Assembly: GCF_035325925.1 (NCBI RefSeq)
Contig: NZ_DAOKZA010000011.1
Span: 37,503 to 101,502, forward strand
Direction of reading: 5' to 3'
Length of the DNA: 64,000 nucleotides
Source of the DNA: Calidifontimicrobium sp035325925
GTDB lineage: Bacteria > Pseudomonadota > Gammaproteobacteria > Burkholderiales > Burkholderiaceae_C
Both the position numbers and the translations under genes were made by a program. A model generated the notes under the pieces. It saw only the letters and a list, made by a program, of their open reading frames with translations, was not told the DNA's origin and searched no databases. Shown piece after piece: positions 36,825 to 45,566 of the stretch (position 1 is its first letter; each line of letters starts with the position of its first letter).

Positions 36825-38954
36825 TCAGCGCCCGATCGCCTTCAGGTCGGGATAACGCACGTGCTCGACGAGCGTCTGCGTGTCCGGCCGCGGCGCGGGG
36901 GTCAGCAGGCTGACGATGATGATCACCGCGAAGCCCAGCGGCACGCCGAACAGGCCGGCCGCGATCGGCTGGATGTCCCACCACAGCTGCACCGGGCTGG
37001 TCACGCCGAACACGCCGCGCAGCCAGGGCTGCGTCGTGGCCATGTAGTAGAACGTGATGCCCAGGCCGGCGATCATGCCCAGCGTCGCGCCCCACTTGTT
37101 GGCGCGCTTCCAGAAGATGCCGAGCACCAGCGCCGGGAAGAACGCCGAGGCCGCGAACGAGAACGCCGCCGAGACCAGGAACAGGATGTCCGCCGGCTTC
37201 TGCGCCGTCACCCACGCCGCGAGCAGGGCCACCACCAGCAGCAGCGCCTTGGACACCGCGACGCGGCGTGCCGTCGACGCGTTCGGGTCGAGCATCTTGT
37301 AGTACAGGTCGTGCGAGAGCGCGTTGGCGATCGTCAGCAGCAGGCCGTCGGCGGTCGACAGCGCCGCCGCCAGACCCCCCGCGGCGACCATGCCCGAGAT
37401 CACGAACGGCAGCCCGCCGATCGCCGGCGTGGCCAGCACGATGATGTCGCCGCCGATCCTCATCTCGCCGAGCTGGAAGATGCCGTCGCCGTTGATGTCG
37501 GACACCGACAGCAGCGCCGGATCGACCGCCGTCCAGGCCGCGATCCAGCCTGGCAGCTGGTCGAACGGCGTGCCCACCAGACCGGAGAGCACCTCGTACT
37601 TCACCAGCACCGCCAGTGACGGCGCCGTGAAGTACAGCAGGAAGATGAAGAACAGGCTCCACGTCACCGACTTGCGGGCCTCGCGCACCGACGGCGTGGT
37701 GTAGTAGCGCATCAGGATGTGCGGCAGCGCGGCCGTGCCGACCATCAGGCAGAAGATCAGCGCGAGGAAGTTGCGCCGCGAGACGTCGAACGCCTTCTGC
37801 TCGGCCTCGGTGCCGTTCGGGTTGCCGGCGAACACCTGCGCGTGACGCGGCATGCCGGCCAGCGGCTTGGCGCGCGCCTCGTTGGCCGCCTTGTCCTTCG
37901 CCCACTGCGCCTTCGCCGCCGCCTCGTCGGCCGGGATCGACGCCAGCGCACGCTCGGCGGCCTGGATCTGCGCCTGGGGGGCGTTGGTGTTGCGCAGCTC
38001 GTCGAGCTTGGCCTGCGCCGCGGTGCGGTCGGCGGCCAGCGCGGCGGCCGGGTCCTTCAGCTTCTCGCCGAGCGCGTCGGCGCGCTGCTTGAAGATCGCG
38101 ATGACCTCCTTCTCCTTCGGGTCGTCGAGCAGCTTCTGCTCGAGCGCGGTGACCTTCTGCAGCTGGAAGCCGTAGATCGCCTGCGGCACCGGCACGCCGG
38201 TCTGCTTGACGCTCAGCCACACCACCGGGATCAGGTACGCGATGATGAGAATGATGTACTGGGCGACCTGCGTCCAGGTGACCGCGCGCATGCCGCCGAG
38301 GAACGAGCACACCAGGATGCCGCCGAGGCCGACGAACACCCCGATCTCGAACGCCAGCCCGGTCAGCCGCGCGGTGATCACGCCCACGCCGAGGATCTGC
38401 GCCACCACGTAGGTGAACGAGCACAGGATCGCCGCGATGATGCCCAGCAGCCGAGGCAGGTTGCCCTCGTAGCGCGCGCCGAGGAAGTCGGGAATCGTGA
38501 ACTGGCCGAACTTGCGCAGGTACGGCGCCAGGAACAGCGCCACCAGGCAGTAGCCGCCGGTCCAGCCCATGATGAAGGCCAGGCCGCCGTAGCCGGTCAG
38601 GTACAGCGTGCCGGCCATGCCGATGAACGACGCCGCGCTCATCCAGTCGGCGCCCACCGCCATGCCGTTGTAGACGGCCGGCACGCGCCGCCCGGCGACG
38701 TAGTACTCGGCCGCGTCGGTCGTGCGGCTCATGATGCCGATGCCGGCATACAGCGCGACCGTCGCGAGCAGGAAGATCAGGCCGATCCAGCTCTGCGGCA
38801 GGCCCATCTGCTCGAGCACCGCGAGCACGACGATGAAGGCCAGGAAGCCGCCGGTGTAGAAGCCGTAGACCTTGTTCAGCTGCTTCTGGAACGCTCTCTG
38901 GGAGCCGGCGCTGAACATGCCGCCGCCTCCGGACTCAGGGGTCATGCCTGCCAT
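36825..38954 (-). CDS. Sodium:solute symporter, VC_2705 subfamily (acetate-permease-like)
   Basis: 709-residue SSS-family carrier related to ActP. About 13 hydrophobic helices, with family segments GADWMSAASFIGMAGTLYL, RYEGNLPRLLG and the sodium-site region STADGLLLTIANALSHDLYY. A charged, helical insertion of roughly 130 residues (about 240-370; many Ala/Lys/Glu, e.g. KVTALEQKLLDDPKEKEV) splits the membrane domain and is predicted to form a cytoplasmic or periplasmic coiled coil. The start is the ATG at 38954, one base after the DUF4212 stop; a second ATG lies three codons in. Substrate probably acetate or a related small acid. Confidence 0.92.
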   Translation of the reverse strand: MAGMTPESGGGGMFSAGSQRAFQKQLNKVYGFYTGGFLAFIVVLAVLEQMGLPQSWIGLIFLLATVALYAGIGIMSRTTDAAEYYVAGRRVPAVYNGMAVGADWMSAASFIGMAGTLYLTGYGGLAFIMGWTGGYCLVALFLAPYLRKFGQFTIPDFLGARYEGNLPRLLGIIAAILCSFTYVVAQILGVGVITARLTGLAFEIGVFVGLGGILVCSFLGGMRAVTWTQVAQYIILIIAYLIPVVWLSVKQTGVPVPQAIYGFQLQKVTALEQKLLDDPKEKEVIAIFKQRADALGEKLKDPAAALAADRTAAQAKLDELRNTNAPQAQIQAAERALASIPADEAAAKAQWAKDKAANEARAKPLAGMPRHAQVFAGNPNGTEAEQKAFDVSRRNFLALIFCLMVGTAALPHILMRYYTTPSVREARKSVTWSLFFIFLLYFTAPSLAVLVKYEVLSGLVGTPFDQLPGWIAAWTAVDPALLSVSDINGDGIFQLGEMRIGGDIIVLATPAIGGLPFVISGMVAAGGLAAALSTADGLLLTIANALSHDLYYKMLDPNASTARRVAVSKALLLVVALLAAWVTAQKPADILFLVSAAFSFAASAFFPALVLGIFWKRANKWGATLGMIAGLGITFYYMATTQPWLRGVFGVTSPVQLWWDIQPIAAGLFGVPLGFAVIIIVSLLTPAPRPDTQTLVEHVRYPDLKAIGR

Positions 38955-38955
38955 G

Positions 38956-39222
38956 TCAGTCCTCCTCTGCCTCGGCCACGCCGTATTCGCGGTCGAGCTT
39001 GTTCATGTAGCGCGCGTACGTGCCGATGATGATCACGTAGACCACCAGCGCCCCCTGGGCGCCGACCCAGAAGCTGAACGGCCACCCGAAGAAGGTGAAG
39101 TTCAGGTCGCGGGCGAAGTACCCGATGACGAACGTCACCACGAACCAGATGGCCATCAGAATCGCCGTGATGCGCAGATTCTTCGACCAGTACTGGCGGT
39201 GCTTCTCAGTCAATTGCTGCAT
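38956..39222 (-). CDS. DUF4212 small membrane subunit of the symporter
   Basis: 88 residues with two hydrophobic helices (about 22-42 and 52-76) and an acidic tail. The N-terminal YWSKNLRITAILMAIWFVVTF motif and GWPFSFWVGAQGALVVYVIII are typical of DUF4212 proteins (shown here in short pieces only as YWSKNLR and FSFWVGAQG). DUF4212 is nearly always encoded just before a VC_2705-type symporter. The ATG at 39222 has a perfect AGGAGG seven bases away; an upstream ATG at 39243 lies before that site and is rejected. Confidence 0.9.
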   Translation of the reverse strand: MQQLTEKHRQYWSKNLRITAILMAIWFVVTFVIGYFARDLNFTFFGWPFSFWVGAQGALVVYVIIIGTYARYMNKLDREYGVAEAEED

Positions 39223-39228
39223 CGCATG

Positions 39229-39234
39229 CCTCCT
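39229..39234 (-). promoter_or_regulatory. Ribosome binding site deciding the DUF4212 start
   Basis: AGGAGG on the minus strand, six bases before the ATG at 39222. It lies inside the longer in-frame extension and therefore favours the shorter protein. Confidence 0.75.
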
Positions 39235-39245
39235 GCTTCTCACAT

Positions 39246-39262
39246 CTCCGGAAGGTCCGGAG
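39246..39262 (-). terminator. Small hairpin between TPR gene and symporter operon
   Basis: 7-bp perfect stem with a 3-base loop (CTCCGGA / TCCGGAG), 28 bases after the TPR gene stop on the minus strand. No U-tract follows, so it may be a weak terminator or part of the DUF4212 leader. Confidence 0.35.
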
Positions 39263-39289
39263 CCCCTTTCACACCCGTGATCGCCGTCC

Positions 39290-39862
39290 TCAGGGCGTCA
39301 GCCCCGTCTCGCGCTCGAGCTGCGCCGCCACCTTGGGCTCGAAGTCCTTCAGCCGGCGGATGATCCTGCGCGCCTCCTCGGGCTCGTGGCGGTCGACCTG
39401 CACGCGCGCGAGGTGGTACCAGCCGTACGGACTCATCGGCTGCAGCTCGGTGTTGCGCTTGAGCGCGTCGACGGCCTCGTCGAGCCGGCCCTGGCGGATC
39501 AGCACCAGCCCCAGCCCGTACCAGGCGCGGTCGAGCTTGGCGTCGAGCGCGAGCGCGCGCCTGAACGCCGCCTCGGCCTCGTCGTAGCGCCCGGCCTGCT
39601 CGAGCAGGAACGCGAGGTTGAACCAGTCGGCGGCGCTGCGCGCCGGGTGCAGCGCGGTGAGCCGCTGCGCGTCGGCGATCGCCTCGTCGCGGCGGCCGAG
39701 CTCGGCCAGCAGGTGCGAGCGGCTGGCCAGCGCGTAGGCGTCGCCGGGGCGGCGGCGCAGCATCTCGTCGAAGGTCGCACGCGCCGCCTCGCGCCGGCCG
39801 ATCAGCAGCCAGCCGATGGCGCGCCAGCGCAGGAACTGCTGCTCGAGGTCGAACCCGCTCAT
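39290..39862 (-). CDS. Tetratricopeptide-repeat protein
   Basis: 190 residues, nearly all TPR. Repeats centre on GRREAARATFDEMLRRRPGD, LGRRDEAIADAQRLTALHP, AGRYDEAEAAFRRALALD, QGRLDEAVDALKRNTELQP and HEPEEARRIIRRLKDFEP. No signal peptide, so cytosolic or attached to the membrane through its partner. The ATG at 39862 overlaps the stop of the upstream 99-residue membrane protein (ATGA), implying that the two work together. Confidence 0.85.
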   Translation of the reverse strand: MSGFDLEQQFLRWRAIGWLLIGRREAARATFDEMLRRRPGDAYALASRSHLLAELGRRDEAIADAQRLTALHPARSAADWFNLAFLLEQAGRYDEAEAAFRRALALDAKLDRAWYGLGLVLIRQGRLDEAVDALKRNTELQPMSPYGWYHLARVQVDRHEPEEARRIIRRLKDFEPKVAAQLERETGLTP

Positions 39863-40158
39863 CGCCGGCAATGCTCCATGCCCATCTCGACGCACAGCGA
39901 GATCAGCTCGAACGTGACCACCGCGTAGGCGATGACCACGAGGAAGAAGGTCACCACCGGCACGTGCTCGTCGGCCACCTGCGCCGGCGTGATCTTGCGC
40001 ACGACGAAGGTGAACGGGCGCGAGATCAGCCGCAGCGTGGTGTAGAAGAAATTCGTCTCGCGCTTCGCGCCGGCCAGCACGTACAGCACGCCTTGCCCGA
40101 TCAGCGCGAGCAGGGGGATGTACAGCAGCATCTGCAAGAACTCCAGCAACTGCAGCAT
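39859..40158 (-). CDS. Small membrane protein coupled to a TPR protein
   Basis: 99 residues with two hydrophobic helices (about 5-28 and 68-90) separated by a basic, amphipathic stretch (RPFTFVVRKITPAQVADEHV). Family-like proteins are found in Burkholderiales next to TPR genes, but no function is known to me. Coupled by ATGA to the TPR gene. About 230 bases separate it from the divergent prfB. Confidence 0.72.
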   Translation of the reverse strand: MLQLLEFLQMLLYIPLLALIGQGVLYVLAGAKRETNFFYTTLRLISRPFTFVVRKITPAQVADEHVPVVTFFLVVIAYAVVTFELISLCVEMGMEHCRR

Positions 40159-40387
40159 CGAAAGGGGTCGAACGCATCCGTGGCGTGCACGCCGACACGC
40201 CGTGCACGGGACTGCGCACGACGCCGGTCGTCATGGAGGCGAATGGTGTTCGCCGACGCCTTACCGCTTTCTGACAAACCGGGCCGATGCGCTCGCTTCC
40301 CCCCTCCGGGCTTACCCGCACCTCGCGCCGCCGCGCGCCGCCGCGGGCATGCAAGAATCGTCGCCCACGCACACCCGCCCACCGACG

Positions 40388-41492
40388 ATGGACAACGAAC
40401 AGATCAACGCGATCGGCACGCTGCTGGCCGACCTGAGCGCACGCACCGAGCAGCTTCGGGGGTATCTTTGACTACGACCGCAAGGCACTGCGGCTGAACG
40501 AGGTCAACGCCGCACTCGAGAACCCGGCGATCTGGAACGAGCCCAAGCGCGCGCAGGAGCTCGGCCGCGAGAAGAAGTCGCTCGAGACGGTGGTCGAGAC
40601 GATCGACCACCTGACGCGCAACCTCGCCGACAGCCGCGAGCTGTACGAGATGAGCAAGGACGAGGGCGACGTCGACGCGCTGGCGTCGATCGAGTCCGAC
40701 GCCGACCGGCTGCGCGAGCAGATCGAGGCGCTCGAGTTCCGCCGCATGTTCGCCAACCCGGCGGACCCCGGCAACTGCTTCGTCGACATCCAGGCCGGCG
40801 CCGGCGGCACCGAGGCGATGGACTGGGCGCAGATGCTGCTGCGCCAGTACCTGAAGTACTGCGAGCGCAAGGGTTTCAAGGGCGAGGTGCTCGAGGAGAC
40901 CCCCGGCGACGTGGCCGGCATCCGCAGCGCGACGCTCAAGGTCGAGGGCGACTACGCCTACGGCCACCTGCGCACCGAGACCGGCGTGCACCGGCTGGTG
41001 CGCAAGAGCCCGTTCGACAGCGCCGGCGGGCGCCACACCAGCTTCGCCAGCCTGTTCGTCTACCCCGAGGTCGACGACACGATCGAGATCGAGATCAACC
41101 CCGCCGACGTGCGCACCGACACGTTCCGCGCCAGCGGCGCCGGCGGCCAGCACATCAACAAGACCGACTCCGCGGTGCGCCTGACGCACCTGCCCACCGG
41201 CATCGTCGTGCAGTGCCAGAACAGCCGCAGCCAGCACAGCAACCGCGACGAGGCGTGGCGCGTGCTGCGCAGCCGCCTGTACGAGCACGAGATGCGCAAG
41301 CAGATGGAGGCGCAGCAGAAGCTCGAGGACAGCAAGACCGACGTCGGCTGGGGTCACCAGATCCGCAGCTACGTGCTCGACCAGAGCCGCATCAAGGACC
41401 TGCGCACCGGCGTCGAGATCAGCAACACGCAGAAGGTGCTCGACGGCGACCTCGACCCCTTCATCACCGCCAGCCTCAAGCAGGGGCTGTGA
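40388..41492 (+). CDS. prfB: Peptide chain release factor 2 with programmed +1 frameshift
   Basis: RF2 recognises UGA and UAA. The first 27 codons (40388-40468) run into an in-frame TGA at 40469-40471. The sequence TATCTTTGAC with an upstream GGGGG Shine-Dalgarno-like run is the classic autoregulatory site: the ribosome slips +1 on CTT and continues from 40470. The joined protein is 367 residues (E. coli RF2: 365). Family motifs are the tripeptide SPF (VRKSPFDSAGGRHTS) and GGQ (GAGGQHINKTDSAVR) near residue 250. Low RF2 favours the shift, giving feedback control. Confidence 0.97.
40458..40473 (+). promoter_or_regulatory. Programmed +1 frameshift site of prfB
   Basis: GGGGG (Shine-Dalgarno-like), then TAT CTT TGA C. 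The spacing between the purine run and CTT is the short one known from E. coli. CTT is the slippery codon and TGA the in-frame stop. Confidence 0.95.
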
Positions 41493-41540
41493 CGGCGCCG
41501 CGCCGTCACCGCCCTGCCGTCCACCCGGAAGAGAACCCCC

Positions 41541-44243
41541 ATGCGCGAAGGCCCTGCCACCGTCGTGCGGCGCGAAGACTACGCGCCGAGCGCATACCGC
41601 ATCCGCGAGGTCGAGCTGACGTTCGACCTCGACGCCGCCAAGACCCTGGTGTCGAGCCGGCTCGCGATCGAGCGCGACCCCGCCGCCGCGCCGCAGCCGC
41701 TGCGCCTGCACGGCGAGCAGCTGAACCTGCTGCGCGTGCTCGCCGACGGCGACAGCGTGAGCTTCCGCCACGCCGGCGGCGAACTGGTGATCGACCACCC
41801 GCCGGCCGGTGAGCGCTTCACGCTGGAGATCCGCAACTCGGTCGCGCCCGACAGGAACACCCAGCTGTCGGGGCTTTACAGGTCGGGCAGCGGGCTGTTC
41901 ACGCAGTGCGAGGCCGAGGGCTTCCGCCGCATCACGTTCTTCCTCGACCGCCCCGACGTGATGGCCGTCTACACCGTCACGCTGCGCGCCGACAAGGCGA
42001 GGTACCCGGTGCTGCTGGCCAACGGCAACCTGGTCGCGCAGGGCGACCTCGACGGCGGCCGCCACTTCGCGACCTGGCACGACCCGCACCCCAAGCCCAG
42101 CTACCTGTTCGCGCTGGTCGCCGCCGACCTGGTCGCGCGCGAGCAGAGGATCGTCGGCCGCTCGGGCCGCGAACACCTGCTGCAGGTCTGGGTCAAGCGC
42201 GGCGACCTCGGCAAGACCGAGCACGCGATGCGCTCGCTGGTCGCCTCGGTGGCCTGGGACGAGGCGCGCTTCGGCCTGCCGCTGGACCTCGATCGCTTCA
42301 TGGTCGTCGCCGTCGACGACTTCAACATGGGGGCGATGGAGAACAAGGGGCTGAACGTCTTCAACACCAAGTACGTGCTGGCCAGCCCCGCCACCGCCAC
42401 CGACGACGACTTCGCCGCGATCGAGGGCGTCGTCGGCCACGAGTACTTCCACAACTGGACCGGCAACCGCATCACCTGCCGCGACTGGTTCCAGCTGTCG
42501 CTGAAGGAGGGGCTGACGGTCTACCGCGACCAGGAGTTCAGCGCCGACATGGCCGGCGACGCGTCGGCGCCTTGGTTCGGCGCGCCTTCGCCGGCCACGC
42601 GCGCGGTCAAGCGAATCGCCGACGTGCGCATGCTGCACCAGCTGCAGTTCGCCGAGGACGCCGGGCCGATGGCGCACCCGGTGCGCCCCGACAGCTACCT
42701 CGAGATCAACAACTTCTACACCGCCACCGTCTACGAGAAGGGCGCCGAGGTCGTGCGCATGATGGCCACGCTGGTCGGCCGCGACGGCTTCGCGCGCGGC
42801 ATGGCGCTGTACGTGCAGCGCCACGACGGCCAGGCCGTGACCTGCGACGATTTCGCGCAGGCCGTAGCCGACGCCAACCCCGGCAGCGAGCTGGCCGCAC
42901 GGCTCGACGCCTTCAAGCGCTGGTACGCGCAGGCGGGCACGCCGCGCGTGACCGCGCGCGGTCGGCACGACGCCGCGTCGCGCACCTACACGCTGACGCT
43001 CGAGCAGCACTGCCCGCCGTCGCCGGGCCAGCCGCACAAGCTGCCGTTCGTGATCCCGGTGGCGACCGGGCTGCTCGGCCGCGACGGGGCGGTGCTGCCG
43101 TTGCGCCTGGCCGCCGACGGCGACGCCGCCGACGAACGGCTGCTGGTGCTCGACGCGCCGAGCGCGAGCTGGACCTTCCACGGCGTCGACGAGCCGCCGG
43201 TGCCTTCGCTGCTGCGCGGCTTCTCGGCGCCGGTGCTGCTCGACGACGGCGCCGACGACGAGACGCTGCTGCTGCGGCTGGCGCACGACGCCGACCCGTT
43301 CAACCGCTGGGACGCCGGCCAGCGCCTGGCGCTGGCGCGCCTGCAGCGCGCGCTGGCCGCGCACACGCTGCCGCACCTCGACGAGGCCTTCGTCGACGCG
43401 ATGCGCCGCGTGCTGCGCGACGAACGGCTGGCGCCGTCGTTCAAGGAGCTGGTGCTGACGCTGCCCAGCGAAGCCTGGGTCGCCGAGACGCTCGACGAGG
43501 TCGATCCGCCGCGCGTGCACGCGGTGCACGAGGCGATGCGCGCGCAGCTGGCCACGCGGCTGCACGCCGACTGGGCCTGGGCCTGGGAGCGGCACCAGGT
43601 GAGCGACGGCTACCGCCCGGACATGGCGCAGTCGGGCCGGCGCGCGCTGGCGAACCTGGCGCTGGCGATGCTGTGCCTGCACGCCGTCGAGGTCGGCGAC
43701 CCGGTGTGGCCGGGGCGCGCGTACCAGCGCGTCAAGGACGCCGGCAACATGACCGACCGGCTCGGCGCGCTGCGCGCGCTGGTGCACGCGCACGCGCCGC
43801 TGGCCGACAAGGCGCTCGAGCACTTCCACGCGATGTTCCGCGGCGACGCGCTGGTCGTCGACAAGTGGTTCGCGCTGCAGGCCTGCGCGCCCGAGCGCGA
43901 CGGCGCGGTGTTCGGGCGCGTCAAGGCGCTGCTGCAGCACCCCGACTTCACGCTGGCCAATCCGAACCGCGCGCGCAGCCTGGTGCACATGTTCTGCCAG
44001 CACAACGCCGCCGCGCTGCACCGCGCCGACGCCGCCGGCGTGCGCTTCTGGGCCGACCGCGTGCTCGAGCTCGACGCCGCGAACCCGCAGCTGGCCGCGC
44101 GGCTGGTGCGCACGATGGACCGCTGGCGCCACCTCGCCGAACCGTTCCGCGGCGCGGCGCGCGAGGCCGTCGCGCGCATCGCCGCGAAGGCCGAACTGAG
44201 CAACGACGTGCGCGAGATCGTCACCCGCGCACTGGAGGACTGA
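41541..44243 (+). CDS. pepN: Aminopeptidase N
   Basis: 900-residue M1 zinc aminopeptidase of the E. coli PepN type (870 residues). GAMEN exopeptidase motif at 264-268; zinc site HEYFH at 300-304 with the third ligand Glu323; the catalytic Tyr is in NNFYTATVYEKGAEV (about 390). The C-terminal half contains the DUF3458 Ig-like domain and helical superhelix typical of PepN. Cytosolic; trims N-terminal residues from peptides. It follows prfB after 48 bases and precedes fbp by 3 bases, so it is probably in one transcript with fbp. Confidence 0.96.
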   Translation: MREGPATVVRREDYAPSAYRIREVELTFDLDAAKTLVSSRLAIERDPAAAPQPLRLHGEQLNLLRVLADGDSVSFRHAGGELVIDHPPAGERFTLEIRNSVAPDRNTQLSGLYRSGSGLFTQCEAEGFRRITFFLDRPDVMAVYTVTLRADKARYPVLLANGNLVAQGDLDGGRHFATWHDPHPKPSYLFALVAADLVAREQRIVGRSGREHLLQVWVKRGDLGKTEHAMRSLVASVAWDEARFGLPLDLDRFMVVAVDDFNMGAMENKGLNVFNTKYVLASPATATDDDFAAIEGVVGHEYFHNWTGNRITCRDWFQLSLKEGLTVYRDQEFSADMAGDASAPWFGAPSPATRAVKRIADVRMLHQLQFAEDAGPMAHPVRPDSYLEINNFYTATVYEKGAEVVRMMATLVGRDGFARGMALYVQRHDGQAVTCDDFAQAVADANPGSELAARLDAFKRWYAQAGTPRVTARGRHDAASRTYTLTLEQHCPPSPGQPHKLPFVIPVATGLLGRDGAVLPLRLAADGDAADERLLVLDAPSASWTFHGVDEPPVPSLLRGFSAPVLLDDGADDETLLLRLAHDADPFNRWDAGQRLALARLQRALAAHTLPHLDEAFVDAMRRVLRDERLAPSFKELVLTLPSEAWVAETLDEVDPPRVHAVHEAMRAQLATRLHADWAWAWERHQVSDGYRPDMAQSGRRALANLALAMLCLHAVEVGDPVWPGRAYQRVKDAGNMTDRLGALRALVHAHAPLADKALEHFHAMFRGDALVVDKWFALQACAPERDGAVFGRVKALLQHPDFTLANPNRARSLVHMFCQHNAAALHRADAAGVRFWADRVLELDAANPQLAARLVRTMDRWRHLAEPFRGAAREAVARIAAKAELSNDVREIVTRALED

Positions 44244-44246
44244 ACG

Positions 44247-45254
44247 ATGCCCAAACGCCGCATCAGCCTGACGCAGTACCTGGTCGAGCAGCAGCGCGAA
44301 CACGGCCACCTGACCCCGCCGCTGCGGCTGCTGATCGAGGTCGTCGCGCGCGCGTGCAAGCGCATCGCGATCTCGGTCAACAAGGGCGAGCTCGGCGACG
44401 TGCTGGGCAGCACCGACCAGAGCAACGTGCAGGGCGAGATCGTCAAGAAGCTCGACCTGATCGCCAACGAGGTGCTGATCGAGGCCAACGTCTGGGGCGG
44501 CCACCTCGCGGCGATGGCCAGCGAGGAGATGGACAGCATCCACGTCGTGCCCGACCGCTACCCGCAGGGCGAGTACCTGCTGCTGTTCGATCCGCTCGAC
44601 GGTTCGAGCAACATCGACGTCAACGTCAGCATCGGCACGATCTTCAGCGTCCTGCGCAAGGTCGGCCACACGCGCGGTGTCTCGGAGGAGGACTTCCTGC
44701 AGCCCGGGCGTCAGCAGGCGGCGGCCGGCTACTGCGTCTACGGCCCGCAGACCACGCTGGTGCTGACGGTGGGCAACGGGGTGGCGATGTTCACGCTCGA
44801 CCGCGAGCAGGGCTCGTGGGTGCTGACCCAGGAAGACATCCGCATTCCCGAGGAGACGAAGGAGTTCGCGATCAACATGAGCAACCTGCGCCACTGGGCC
44901 CCGCCGATGCGCCGCTACATCGACGAGTGCCTGGCCGGCAAGGAGGGCCCGCGCGGCAAGGACTTCAACATGCGCTGGGTCGCCAGCATGGTCGCCGACG
45001 TGCACCGCATCCTCAGCCGTGGCGGCATCTTCATGTACCCCTGGGACCAGCGCGAGCCCGACAAGCCCGGCAAGCTGCGCCTGCTGTACGAGGCCAACCC
45101 GATGGCCTTCCTCGTCGAGCAGGCCGGCGGCATGGCCACCAACGGGCAGCGCCGCATCCTCGACCTGCAGCCGACCAAGCTTCACGAGCGCGTCAGCGTG
45201 ATCCTGGGATCGAGCCAGGAGGTGCGGCGCGTCACCGAGTACCACGCCGCGTGA
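44247..45254 (+). CDS. fbp: Fructose-1,6-bisphosphatase class I
   Basis: 335-residue FBPase of gluconeogenesis and, in autotrophs, the Calvin cycle. The metal/catalytic signature LFDPLDGSSNIDVN begins near 113 (DPLDGSS at 115-121). The substrate loop is RWVASMVADVHRIL and the C-terminal LYEANPMAFLVEQAGGMA is typical of the class. Starts 3 bases after pepN. No Calvin-cycle neighbours are present, so a housekeeping role is more likely. Confidence 0.96.
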   Translation: MPKRRISLTQYLVEQQREHGHLTPPLRLLIEVVARACKRIAISVNKGELGDVLGSTDQSNVQGEIVKKLDLIANEVLIEANVWGGHLAAMASEEMDSIHVVPDRYPQGEYLLLFDPLDGSSNIDVNVSIGTIFSVLRKVGHTRGVSEEDFLQPGRQQAAAGYCVYGPQTTLVLTVGNGVAMFTLDREQGSWVLTQEDIRIPEETKEFAINMSNLRHWAPPMRRYIDECLAGKEGPRGKDFNMRWVASMVADVHRILSRGGIFMYPWDQREPDKPGKLRLLYEANPMAFLVEQAGGMATNGQRRILDLQPTKLHERVSVILGSSQEVRRVTEYHAA

Positions 45255-45270
45255 GCCGCCCCGGCGTGCC

Positions 45271-45276
45271 TATAAT
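45271..45276 (+). promoter_or_regulatory. -10 hexamer of the tRNA-Thr gene
   Basis: Perfect TATAAT, 11 bases before the tRNA 5' end. No clear -35 hexamer. It lies between the fbp stop and the tRNA. Confidence 0.65.
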
Positions 45277-45287
45277 CGCGGTCTTTC

Positions 45288-45363
45288 GCCGGTGTAGCTC
45301 AGCTGGTAGAGCAGCGCATTCGTAATGCGAAGGTCGGGAGTTCGACTCTCTTCACCGGCACCA
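45288..45363 (+). tRNA. tRNA-Thr (anticodon CGT)
   Basis: 76-nt cloverleaf with encoded CCA. The acceptor arms GCCGGTG (45288-45294) and CACCGGC (45353-45359) pair, discriminator A. The D-arm is GCTCAGCTGGTAGAGC, the anticodon loop TTCGTAA gives CGT, and the T-arm carries GTTCGAC. It reads ACG. Confidence 0.97.
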
Positions 45364-45398
45364 GAACCCCCGCCCGGGCACCGCGCCCGGCGTCACCC

Positions 45399-45423
45399 GA
45401 AAGCCCGGCCCCGCCGGGCTTTC
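45399..45423 (+). terminator. Terminator hairpin after tRNA-Thr
   Basis: 11-bp perfect stem (45399-45409 with 45413-45423) and a 3-base loop, beginning 35 bases after the CCA. The right arm ends in TTTC, a short U-tract contained in the stem. Confidence 0.75.
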
Positions 45424-45566
45424 GCCTTGGTGCGGCGCGCCGACTCGGTGTCGGCGGCGCACGCGGCGATTGACGCACGTCAACTCGGCCGGCCGGCACT
45501 TCGGCAACGCTCCACGCTTCGCCGCAGGCGCCGACGCCGCGGCCCGACCCCTGCCGGAGACGCCGC

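Noticed and set aside
40159..40387. Searched for a regulatory RNA or attenuator before prfB
   Set aside because: Only a weak AAGAAT hexamer and no stable conserved structure; control is explained by the frameshift.
40404..45245. 1613-codon open frame antisense to prfB, pepN and fbp
   Set aside because: Low-complexity shadow; the plus-strand genes carry complete motifs (GGQ, HEXXH, DPLDGSS).
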